DNA of 64,000 nucleotides from Craterostigma plantagineum (taxonomy: Eukaryota; Streptophyta; Magnoliopsida; Lamiales; Linderniaceae), in NCBI GenBank assembly GCA_027422505.1, contig JAPQWV010000005.1, positions 9,739,501 through 9,803,500 on the forward strand, given 5' to 3'. This document shows, piece after piece, positions 1-8,709 of the stretch. The number at the start of each line of letters is the position of its first letter. The first letter of the stretch is position 1. Both the position numbers and the translations under genes were made by a program. Under the pieces are notes generated by a model. It ran no database searches and was not told where the DNA came from. It was given only the letters and a program-made list of their open reading frames with translations.

Positions 1-527
1 TCATTTAACTAATTCAATCGGTAACAGCCATGCCCAAGAACGCCTTTCTTTCGGCAACACGGGCTTTGCCAAGAGCCGACACAGAATTAATCAAAATCAA
101 ATTTTTTCATAACCTTTATCCAAAATTTAATTCTTTTAATCGATTTTTTAAAAGATTTTAATAAAAGAAAATATTAAATATATCATATTAATATATGTAT
201 AAAAATATGATATAAAACCATAATTAAGGTATTAAGGCATCTTGGTGTAGTTTAACGATGAAAATTAGCCTTCCATTAAGGCTAAGAAAGATAAAATAAA
301 AGAAATAACAAAATTAAAAACTTACTTAAAAGAGAAGGAGTCGTAAAGGAAACTTCAACGTTTATTCCTTAAGATATTTTACAGTAGAGGGAAATTACAA
401 GAGGGAAGAAAGAGAGAGTACAAGAGAATGTAAAATAAGGCACACCTGAAGCGTATTAGCTTCAACTCTATAAATAGAATAGAAAATTAAAGTACAATAA
501 TTGAAGTAAAGAAAATTTTTCTTCTTA
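1..527 (+). repeat. Left arm of 527-bp inverted repeat
   Basis: This segment is the reverse complement of 4108-4634, end to end with no net length change and only scattered mismatches. For example, the outer end starts TCATTTAACTAATTCAATCG and the other arm ends with its reverse complement. Read from 527 towards 1 it contains a TATA-like TATTTATAGAG, then a short hairpin-capable GAAGC..GCTTC stretch and a pyrimidine-rich tract, as in a caulimovirid promoter and leader. I infer it is viral intergenic DNA. The true repeat may extend left of the window. Confidence 0.9.
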
Positions 528-1150
528 GCCGCCCCACTTGTCAAAAAGTCTTGACAGCTATTCTCCATTAAGTCTTCTGTAGCTTTATTAAAGCTAATAG
601 TGGACCAATTTCCTTCGTTGAAGTCGCCATCAACTTTTCTTGTTCTTATCCATGGCATCTTTATTTTCTCGAATCTTGAGGGCATCTTTGGCTTTAGACT
701 CCTTTATTTCTTCACGAGTCTTGACAACTTGCGCCACGTTGTCTTTAATTATTGCGATTTCTTGTCCCATAAGATCCATCGCATTATCTCCAATAATTTC
801 TTCAATAATAAAGTCATCCGGATTCTCCGGATCTTGTCCTTCACCACCAAGGCAAAATTCTTCCTCATCTTCATTCTTTGAAGATGTCCCCATCGAAATA
901 TCTCCAATATCCATACCAAAATTTTTTGCAATGTCTTTCTTCATTTCTTCGAAGTAGACATCAATAATTTCATTGGGCTTCATTTTTTCCTTTTTTATAT
1001 ATTAATCCTTTGAGAAATCATCTCGAAAGGACTAGGAGCTTCCCGTTGTTCACGGTTATTAATCGCAATTTTATAAAGAGAAATTTTTTCTTCGATCTTA
1101 TCGATCGTCTGCTGGCTTTCATATTCACCAGTATTTTGTTTTCTTATCAT
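395..1150 (-). pseudogene. Decayed viral-type frames downstream of ORF2
   Basis: Three short minus-strand frames follow ORF2. About 50 codons at 1150-1001 are rich in Q, E and K. A 117-codon, strongly acidic frame occupies 983-630. A frame at 685-395 overlaps it and continues the reading in another register. Together they look like one longer reading frame broken by a stop and a frameshift, and the last part runs into the left inverted arm near 527. The acidic, charged composition would fit a structural-protein region of a caulimovirid polyprotein, but I do not recognise a domain. It could equally be an uncharacterised third ORF. Confidence 0.4.
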
Positions 1151-1182
1151 TTTTTTTCCAAAACTTTATATAAAAGTTTCGT

Positions 1183-2133
1183 TTAAGACATGAAATTTTT
1201 TTTGGGTATACCCACTTCAGGAGTCCATCTCCATATCCAAGGAATACTAAATTCAGTATAAAAATGTAAAGAAGCAATTCCTTCAATACATTCCTTTTTA
1301 TGTTCCGCTTCTATAAGAATCGGAGAAACTTTGACCCATTCTTGATATAATCCAAAGAAGGGTTCCTTAAGAATTTCAATTGTAGCTCCATAAGAAAGCC
1401 ACCATTGATAAAACCAATTTGGAATTTCAGACTTATATACATCCGCACAAATTTTTATCCACCAAGAATGTTTTTTACTTTCATTCTGGTATAAAAATAC
1501 TTTATAAAAGGCATCGATATAATCGTAATAATTGAATTTAATGAGACTTTTTAACTCATGATGAAAATATTCTCTATCCTTTAATGGGTGTATAGCCCAT
1601 TTTTCAGGCGAAATAATTTGCTTGAAAATAATTTTACTAAGGGTATAACCCTTTTTCAAAGCATACAGGGTATTTCCCGCATTAAAGTGATCAAAATCAC
1701 ATGTTACAATGGACTTAAGAATATTTTCATAAGTATCACGATTTTTATAAAAAGTAGCAGCATATGATGCTCTGTCTAAATACCTTAACATTAAAGTCCA
1801 AGGTTCATCAGACCATTTTAAATCTTTAAAATCAAGTAATATAATTACCTCAGTATGAGAAATTTTCTCATAGTCAACATCATCTTCTTCTTCCGCAATT
1901 ATTTTTGCGTAAGATGTTCCTTCAGCAGACTTTGCTTTCTGCTTTTTGAATTCAAGGAATTTTGTGAATTCTTCACTACTCAAGGTATTACTTGAGGATG
2001 CTGATAGATTTTCTTTTACCAGTTTCTTATTGCCCATTTGAGCAATAACATTTTTTCCACCACCACGTCCACCTCTATTAGAGGCGAAACCTATCCCATA
2101 ATGGGACATTGCTGCATTTTGCATAAAATTCAT
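1183..2133 (-). CDS. Pararetroviral ORF2-type protein, unknown function
   Basis: An open frame of 316 codons whose ATG overlaps the stop of the upstream RT frame as ATGA at 2133-2130, a coupling that would allow termination-reinitiation. The N-terminus has a short Gly/Arg-rich patch (residues about 20-28, GGRGGG) that could bind nucleic acid, then a Ser-rich linker. Residues about 100-310 are rich in Trp, Tyr and Phe, including several WW-type pairs near 225-245 and an IPWIWRW motif near 300. From memory, florendoviruses carry such a second ORF of unknown function after the polyprotein. No known enzyme motif is visible. The frame is uninterrupted. Confidence 0.6.
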   Translation of the reverse strand: MNFMQNAAMSHYGIGFASNRGGRGGGKNVIAQMGNKKLVKENLSASSSNTLSSEEFTKFLEFKKQKAKSAEGTSYAKIIAEEEDDVDYEKISHTEVIILLDFKDLKWSDEPWTLMLRYLDRASYAATFYKNRDTYENILKSIVTCDFDHFNAGNTLYALKKGYTLSKIIFKQIISPEKWAIHPLKDREYFHHELKSLIKFNYYDYIDAFYKVFLYQNESKKHSWWIKICADVYKSEIPNWFYQWWLSYGATIEILKEPFFGLYQEWVKVSPILIEAEHKKECIEGIASLHFYTEFSIPWIWRWTPEVGIPKKNFMS

Positions 2134-3818
2134 GTCAGATATTCTCGAGTAAGATAATCAGGAAGACTATTATCACTTCCTTTTTTATAAATAATTTCAA
2201 AATCGAATGGGGCTAAATGAGCCTGCCATCTCGCAAACATTTGTTTGGAGACATCATGTTTGAAATCTTTCTGAAACATGAATTTCGCAGCTTGACAATC
2301 AGTTTTTATTAAAAACTTTTGATTGTATAAATCATCCTGAAATTTAAGAACACATTTAACTATAGCAAGAACTTCTCTAGCTATAGTAGCATAATTTTTC
2401 TGAGCATTATTCCATTTCCCCGAATGGAATCTAACTAAATATTCTTTTTTATCTTCTGGAGAAACTTGTTTTAAGATTCCTCCGAAACCTAAATCAGAAG
2501 CATCAGTTTCAAAAATTTTAGGCCAATTAGGATAAGCAAGCTTTAAACAAGGTAAATGAGTAACCTTATTCTTAATTTTCTTAATTGCTTCAGTGTGACT
2601 ATTTGTCCACTGACATGGAATCTTTTTTAATCTATCATATAAAATAGATGTATCAATTGCAAGATTTTCATAATAAGGAGAAATATAATTAAGACTCCCC
2701 AAAAATCTTTGAAGTTGAGTTTTATCAAGAATTTGATCTGGAAATTTTGACGCAAACTCAATACTTCTATTTATTGGGTTAACATAACCTTTTTCAATAA
2801 CTTTAGTTTGAAATAAAACCATTTTTGGGCTGGATATGACTAAACCATTTTGAATAACAATTTTCTTGAAAATATCAAGATGTTTAAAATGAGTTTCAAT
2901 ATCTTTGGAAAAAATCAAAATATCGTCAATATATACGATAATAAAATTACTATAAGGAATAAAAATATCATTCATAATATTTTGAAATTCAGAAGGAGCA
3001 TTTTTTAAGCCAAAAGGCATAACATTCCACTCAAATTGTCCAATTGGGACAGTGAAAGCAGTTTTATACCGATCCTCTTCGGCTATTTGAATTTGCCAAA
3101 AACGTGATTTTAAATCAAATTTTGAAAATATAATGGCATTAAATAAACGATCTAAAAGATCTTTTTTATTAGGAATAGGATGTCTAATCCATTTTAAAAC
3201 TTTATTTAGAGGCTTATAATTAATAACTAACCTTGGTGCTCCTCTTTCTTTTTCTGCATGGTTATTAACATAAAAAGCAGTACACGACCAAGGAGATTTT
3301 GAAGGTTTTATTAAACCTTTCTGTAAAAGAGAAGCTATTTCTTTTTTACATAATTCTAAAAGTTCAGAATTCATCTGACAAGGACGAGCTTTAGTGGGAA
3401 TATTTTTCTCACTAAAATCTTCCCCATAAGGTAATGTAACTATATGCTTTTTTCTATTCCAGAAAGCATTAGGTAAATCATTACATATTTGTAACGTAAA
3501 TTCATTATGTAGTATTTCTATTTTTTCTTGTAACTTAGGATTTTGGAGTTTATCCTCAATCGTAAGTATACTAATTTCTTGTTTCAGATAATTTACCTGA
3601 TTTTCTTTTGCTTTAATAAGAATAGAATCCTTAATTTCATTAAGAATCCTAGAAAAAGGTTCAGTAATGAATTCAAAGTATACTTCTTTGTTATTGAAGC
3701 TTCCTTTAAATCCATATTTTATAGGAAATATTTTTCTAAGAAATGGAGTACCAAGGATTACTTGGTTCGTGATATTCTTGACTAAGACGTTAAGGTGTAG
3801 TTTAACGTTAATTATATT
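2130..3818 (-). CDS. Pararetroviral polyprotein remnant: protease end, reverse transcriptase, RNase H
   Basis: The frame is open from 3818. The first internal ATG followed by RT-like sequence is at 3374. Upstream codons include ILGTPFL, typical of the C-terminal part of a retroviral-type aspartic protease. The RT domain follows, with LVINYKPLNK, SKFDLKSRFWQI, a VMPFGLKNAPSEFQ stretch and the catalytic YIDDIL box. An RNase H domain then has ETDASDLGFGG, ARE and KTDCQAAK, with a DNSLPDYLTR-like end. This enzyme copies the pregenomic RNA into DNA. RT and RNase H look uninterrupted, but the protease lacks its catalytic half. The first codons come from the deletion junction near 3820. Confidence 0.85.
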   Translation of the reverse strand, partial: NIINVKLHLNVLVKNITNQVILGTPFLRKIFPIKYGFKGSFNNKEVYFEFITEPFSRILNEIKDSILIKAKENQVNYLKQEISILTIEDKLQNPKLQEKIEILHNEFTLQICNDLPNAFWNRKKHIVTLPYGEDFSEKNIPTKARPCQMNSELLELCKKEIASLLQKGLIKPSKSPWSCTAFYVNNHAEKERGAPRLVINYKPLNKVLKWIRHPIPNKKDLLDRLFNAIIFSKFDLKSRFWQIQIAEEDRYKTAFTVPIGQFEWNVMPFGLKNAPSEFQNIMNDIFIPYSNFIIVYIDDILIFSKDIETHFKHLDIFKKIVIQNGLVISSPKMVLFQTKVIEKGYVNPINRSIEFASKFPDQILDKTQLQRFLGSLNYISPYYENLAIDTSILYDRLKKIPCQWTNSHTEAIKKIKNKVTHLPCLKLAYPNWPKIFETDASDLGFGGILKQVSPEDKKEYLVRFHSGKWNNAQKNYATIAREVLAIVKCVLKFQDDLYNQKFLIKTDCQAAKFMFQKDFKHDVSKQMFARWQAHLAPFDFEIIYKKGSDNSLPDYLTREYLT

Positions 3819-4107
3819 TTAGAACAAGATTGTACCCAATTTTCTGGGAATTGAATTTCTTCCCATTTAATAGATCTACGAGTTGTAATATTAGATCTAC
3901 TAAAATTAGTTTCTATTAAAACAGTTTCGTTGATGGGTTTATCAACGATTTTGCATTGAGGATTAAGCGTATATAAAGGTTTATAATAAATTCTATAACA
4001 GACAAATTACTTCCGAACCCGGAGCATAATTATATCCGTGAGTTTTGACATTTAATGTCAAAGCATCCAATATATTGATATCAGTTAATGATAATTGGAG
4101 ATTTGGA
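3819..4107 (-). pseudogene. Pararetroviral movement-protein fragment
   Basis: Minus-strand codons read as a segment of the 30K-type movement protein of caulimovirids. They include DALTLNVKTHGYNYAPGSE near 4060-4000 and SIKWEEIQFPENWVQSC near 3880-3830. The frame is broken near 3990, just after the PGSE motif, and ends at a stop at the junction with the protease frame (about 3820). The N-terminus is cut by the inverted arm at 4108. MP opens plasmodesmata in exogenous relatives, but this fragment cannot encode a working protein. Confidence 0.7.
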
Positions 4108-4634
4108 TAAGAAGAAAAATTTTCTTTACTTCAATTATTGTACTTTAATTTTCTATTCTATTTATAGAGTTGAAGCTAATACGCTTCAGGTGTGCATTAT
4201 TTTACATTCTCTTGTACTCTCTCTTCATTCCCTCTTGTAATTTCCCTTTATTGTAAAATATCTTAAGGAATAAACGTTGAAGTTTCATGTACGACTCCTT
4301 CTCTTTTAAGTAAGTTTTTAATTTTGTTATTTCTTTTATTTTATCTTTCTTAGCCTTAATGGAAGGCTAATTTTCATCGTTAAACTACACCAAGATGCCT
4401 TAATACCTTAATTATGGTTTTATATCCTATTTTTATACATATATTAATATGATATATTTAATATTTTCTTTTATTAAAATCTTTTAAAAAATCGATTAAA
4501 AGAATTAAATTTTGGATAAAGTTTATGAAAAAATTTGATTTTGATTAATTCTGTGTCGGCTCTTGGCAAAGCCCGTGTTGCCGAAAGAAAGGCGTTTTTG
4601 GGCATGGCTGTTACCGATTGAATTAGTTAAATGA
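4108..4634 (-). repeat. Right arm of 527-bp inverted repeat
   Basis: Inverted partner of 1-527. It abuts the movement-protein fragment at 4107, in the opposite orientation to the left arm's junction with viral frames. At least one of the two junctions is therefore a rearrangement breakpoint. A transcript crossing both arms could fold into a 527-bp stem with a loop of about 3.6 kb. Confidence 0.9.
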
Positions 4635-5089
4635 AAATTTTATCATGTAAAAATCCTTGTATCTAATGATTTAATTCTAATAATCACAAAAATAAATTTT
4701 AATTTTATTTTGGAATTATGGTATATAGGCTGGAATACCTTGGGTCCGAACGGGATCAGACTGTTTACAGTTTGATAACTGGACTAATAGGTTTAACAAC
4801 GCCACGTACCTTCTCCATATATATATATATTGATTTGCTTTTATGAATATAAATTAGCTTACTCGTTTTTATTTTTTTGTCATCTCTAAGCATTGCGTGG
4901 AATGGATAGAGATCAAATTTTAAATGCCGTCGTTGTGAGTTCTCGCCAAGCTAATAATCTGTTGATTTTGGATTGTCCTCCATATAAACTTTTAATTTCT
5001 GTTCGTAATCAATGTGCCGCATTCTTGGATGAGGTTTCGGCTACAGCTAGTGCTTTTACCATCATCTCCTCCATTCTTGTCTGGAGTTC
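4635..5089. other. Intervening DNA without recognisable gene
   Basis: AT-rich DNA between the right inverted arm and the copia A gag remnant. It contains a short AT dinucleotide run near 4820. Small open frames here resemble nothing I know. It may be the decayed downstream part of copia A. Confidence 0.4.
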
Positions 5090-5513
5090 GAATTAATAGG
5101 CCTTTAAATCTGCGAATAAGTCATGGAGCATTAGTTTGCTTAAGTCTTTCGACTGTCGCATAATCATAGTTTTCACATCCCATTCTCGAGGGAGTGCTTC
5201 ATGACTTTAATCGCCACGTCCCGTTCTCAAGCTCTCTTCCTAGAGCTGAGAGATCGTTGATGATTGAGCAAAACCGCTCCTCGAAATCAGCCATGATTTC
5301 CTCTGGCTTCATCTTGATAGTATCGTATTATTTGATAGAAACCAAGAGCTTGTTTTCTCGTGTCTGGTCATTGCCTCCGCAAATTTGGCAGAGCTTGGTC
5401 CATACCTCCTTTGCGGTTTGGCACATCACGACCTGTCTGAATATACACATGTCCAAGGTTTTGAACAAGGTGTCTGCAGCAATGTTGTCTAGGTTTGCCT
5501 TTTTAGTCTCTAC
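5090..5513 (-). pseudogene. Copia A gag remnant, C-terminal part (UBN2-type)
   Basis: The minus strand translates into a Ty1/copia Gag of the UBN2 class. There is an AKEVWTKLCQICGG block preceded by NIAADTLFKTLDMCIFRQ, and downstream IMADFEERFCSIINDLSALGR. In-frame stops interrupt it. The upstream half of the same gag lies at 11587-11767, and the two halves were separated by the 6.06-kb element at 5519-11581. Gag would form the virus-like particle. No pol is left to the left of this piece. Confidence 0.7.
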
Positions 5514-5518
5514 TAGAG

Positions 5519-8387
5519 TGTAATACCCGTAAATTTGATACGAGATTTTGATGCGATAATTAAGTAAATTTATTGAGTTAGTTTGGAACGAAAATATAAA
5601 ATATATCAGGTCGGAATTATTTTTTTGAAACCTAGCTATGGGATTAGTCAGGATTAATAAAATATTTTTGATAGTGGGCTATACATGAATTATTGAAATA
5701 AATGCTCCAAAAGCCCAACAAATAACGTAATAATACAAAGACTTGGGATATTAGATTATATAATAATATAGGAACCATTGATGTTGGGCTATGTTTAACA
5801 CGTGATGTTGGCCCAAAGTAATTCAAATATAGTACGATTAAGATCAATGAGTTTACTTAGGAGGAAGGTAAAATTCGTCACTCACCAACTTGTCCCATCA
5901 AATCAAAAGACTTAAAAATATACGTGGTAGTCCTTGGAGTTATTGTAGGTGTGACTAATAAAAGTTTTCTTAACCTAAGGGTAATCGACATCACTATCTA
6001 TAAACATCCATATCTATGTTAATATATATAATACGATATTTTATATAGAGATAGGCCTAATATATGGGGGGACAAAGAAACGTTAAGAGAGAGTTCAAGC
6101 TATACCACAAAACTTAGTAGCATAAGGGAGGTTGGTAACTTGATCGAGCTCAAAGTAAGGTATTTAAATCATATCTCATACCTAAAGTACTTATGCCATT
6201 CTCAATAATTAGGTGTTGTACATGAATATATATTGTAACTTAGGGGCTGTGTTCGAAAGGTTTAACAGTTAGGGACTGGAATTTTCGAGTTGAAGTTCAA
6301 GTTGATAAGAATCATATGGTCATATATACATATATATATATATATATATATGTACTAGCCTTTTGTTATCATTATTCTTCTATACACTTGAGCAGCCCTC
6401 AACCCTCACATTCACGACTTGTAAGACACCATTAAGTTAAATTTTAACGTTGATGCATGTTAAACGGTTATGTGCTTTAACGTGACTCATATGTTAGGTA
6501 ATGTAGTAAGTAATAATTAACTATGTTTCGTGGCTTATGTGAGTGTGGGGAGTATTTCCATGAAACTTTCGAGATGATCATGTATGACTTTTTATGTGTG
6601 CTCAAAATGAATCATGTGTCAAGATGAATCATATGAATGCTACGCTAACCATGTTAAGAACACATCGATAAGTTTAGAAGTAACTCTCGATATTAGAACA
6701 GTAATTAAAACCTCTAAACAATTATTGGGTGTACTGTTTTCGGTGTGGAAACTATTTTAGGAATGCGAGTAATTTTATGGACTTGGGATTGAATCTGAAA
6801 TATGTACATAAACTGATCTCTAATCTAAAGTTTCGGAACCCTAGGAGGAGAGGATCTAATTGGCATGTGAGGGCGTTTGATGTTGATAAGTTCTCAACAG
6901 TGGCATTATATATAGTTTATGGTATATGCTTATTTAAGTTTTGTGTTTAAGTTTGTGACACAAAATCCAAAGTTCTTGTATCTTAGGTGTTTGACCAATG
7001 TAAGGTTTTTCATAACCTAATACGTATAAGAATCACAAAAGTTTTCGTAAGAGCCTGTAGAGTTTTCGTATTTGAATTTGCTTAGGATTTTGATGTGCAA
7101 ATGTTTTAAACATGAAATTTAATTTAGAATGCAAAGCATTTGAATATTTCTGTAAGGTTCATCTAGGTTTCTATTATTTATAAAGTTTTTGGTATTTCAT
7201 ATGTTTCATCATTTAAAGAATTTCGATATTTTAGGGTTATTTATTTTTAGGGATTTCATTATTTTTTTTGGTTTTCATAAATTTTAAGGTTTTCGAGAAC
7301 GGACACATATACTAATAATATTTAATTATTTAGAGGTTCGACATTTACGAATTCCACCAGATCTCTTGACTGATTTGAGCGGGAGGACAGGTAGGTGAAT
7401 TTTATCTACAACGCGTAAACACCAATGTGATATTTATGTGAATGAATTATGTGATTATGTGTTTACGTGCGTTTCATGTAGCATCATGTTACCATGTATT
7501 ATCATGTTAAATATCTGCAAGTGCATTACACGTCATTTCACGGAGTGTACCGTGGTGGAACGGTGGTACTGTATTGTACCTATTGAGCGTGTAGCCGATA
7601 TTGGCTGTCGACCCGTAGAGGAGTCACGTGAGTGTGGGCATCTGCTGTGCGCCTGCGCCTGTGACGGTGAGCCATTGGCCCGTTGGACATTATGCGGCAG
7701 ACTGCGGGCGACCTAGAAAGGAGCGACTTGGGATATCCCCAAGTAGGCTAGCTAGTGTAGGCCACGCTGTCGCATGCGGAAGGAGGCGACCTGGAGGGTG
7801 CGACCTGGGTACCCTTACGGGACCTAGCGTAGGCTACCAGCGTGGGCACCGCATTGGCAGAAGAGGCGACCTGAGAGTGTGACCTGATATGGCTCGGGGA
7901 GGCTGCTCAGTGTAGGCCACTTTCGTAGTGTTGTGATCGTGTTGTGGTTGTGATCGTGATCGTGGTTGTGATTTCGCGTGATGGTGCACAGTATGAAGCC
8001 CGGGGCCCGTTGTGAGGTGGTGAGTGTATCCCGGTTGTGATGAGTGATAGTGAGTGGCATTGCATTGGTGAGAATTGGGGGTGAGTGAACGTGAGCGAGT
8101 CACACGTGCATGCATTATTTCACCTACTGGGCAATAGCTCAGTGTTTGCGTGTTGTAGGTAATCAACGATCGAGGCTGGCTATCGGAGCTTTCATGGGCT
8201 TTTGAGGGCGGGGCTGTACATGGATGACGACCTGTGGGCGAGTGATAGTATGATTTGGGCCTTCGGCCCGTTCGTATTAACATTTGTATAAACAAATGTT
8301 TTTGTAAAATGGGTTCTCCGCGGCTTTCGCTGCTAAACCCGATGCGAGTTATCGCTAATTAGCGATTAGAGAGTGAGGGTCGCCACA
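5519..8387 (+). repeat. 5' LTR of the non-coding gypsy-type element
   Basis: Direct repeat of 8710-11581. By eye the two copies differ at about 25 positions plus a few small indels, including a TA/CATA microsatellite near 6330, which is roughly 1 percent. A perfect 16-bp palindrome, ATCGCTAATTAGCGAT, lies at 8351-8366 near the 3' end. A GC-rich block at 7560-7900 contrasts with the AT-rich remainder. Small open frames inside are not credible genes. Confidence 0.95.
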
Positions 8388-8389
8388 GG

Positions 8390-8401
8390 TGGTATCAGAG
8401 C
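8390..8401 (+). other. Primer-binding site, tRNA-iMet type
   Basis: TGGTATCAGAGC begins 2 bp after the LTR end at 8387. It is complementary to the 3' end of plant initiator tRNA-Met and primes minus-strand DNA synthesis. Confidence 0.9.
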
Positions 8402-8696
8402 TTAGGATATAGATTCTGTAGACTGTCCATGTACGGCCGTTCAAAAGCCTGGATGGCCAGCCTTGCCTGTAAGTTTTATGGTACGATGTGATTATGTGTT
8501 TAAAATGACATATTTGCCTACGTGACTAATTGTATGTGCTAGGAATAAGTATACTTATAGCTAGAGTGCGTAGCGGAAGTGTGATGGAAATAGGAATAAC
8601 CATGCCTAGGGAACGTAGAAAAATATGTGGGCCAATCTTGTCGTACAGCCGAACTCGAATCCCCTACCACTGAATTTCGGGGGCGAAATTCTTTTT

Positions 8697-8709
8697 AAGG
8701 GGGGGAGAT
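8697..8709 (+). other. Polypurine tract of the non-coding gypsy-type element
   Basis: AAGGGGGGGAGAT directly precedes the 3' LTR at 8710. An upstream GGGGGCGAAATTC-like stretch matches the tail before the LTR of gypsy G (55506-55545, other strand). Confidence 0.85.

Larger units (their letters stand above)
1..4634 (-). mobile_element. Rearranged endogenous pararetrovirus (Caulimoviridae, florendovirus-like)
   Basis: Read on the minus strand, the locus holds a movement-protein fragment (about 4107-3819), the end of an aspartic protease joined to reverse transcriptase and RNase H (3818-2130), a second ORF (2133-1183), short decayed viral-type frames (1150-395), and a promoter-like AT-rich segment. 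The order MP, PR, RT, RH, ORF2 is that of florendovirus-like caulimovirids. The coat-protein region and most of the protease are missing between the MP and PR pieces, so the copy is defective. Inverted 527-bp arms flank the locus and position 1 lies inside one arm, so it may continue beyond the window. Family assignment rests on recognising domains. The genus is uncertain. Confidence 0.8.

Noticed and set aside
1..527. Inverted arms considered as terminal inverted repeats of a DNA transposon
   Set aside because: No target-site duplication or transposase was seen, the left end is cut by the window, and one arm carries promoter-like sequence collinear with viral frames. Viral rearrangement is the simpler reading, though not proven.
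4893..5523. Plus-strand frames of 67 and 109 codons
   Set aside because: Much of the stretch is the antisense of the copia A gag remnant. The minus strand gives the recognisable UBN2-type protein.
7438..8295. Several open frames of 80-150 codons on both strands in the LTRs (also 10634-11489)
   Set aside because: They lie in a GC-rich part of a non-coding LTR, overlap each other on both strands, show repetitive His/Thr or Arg composition and resemble no protein.
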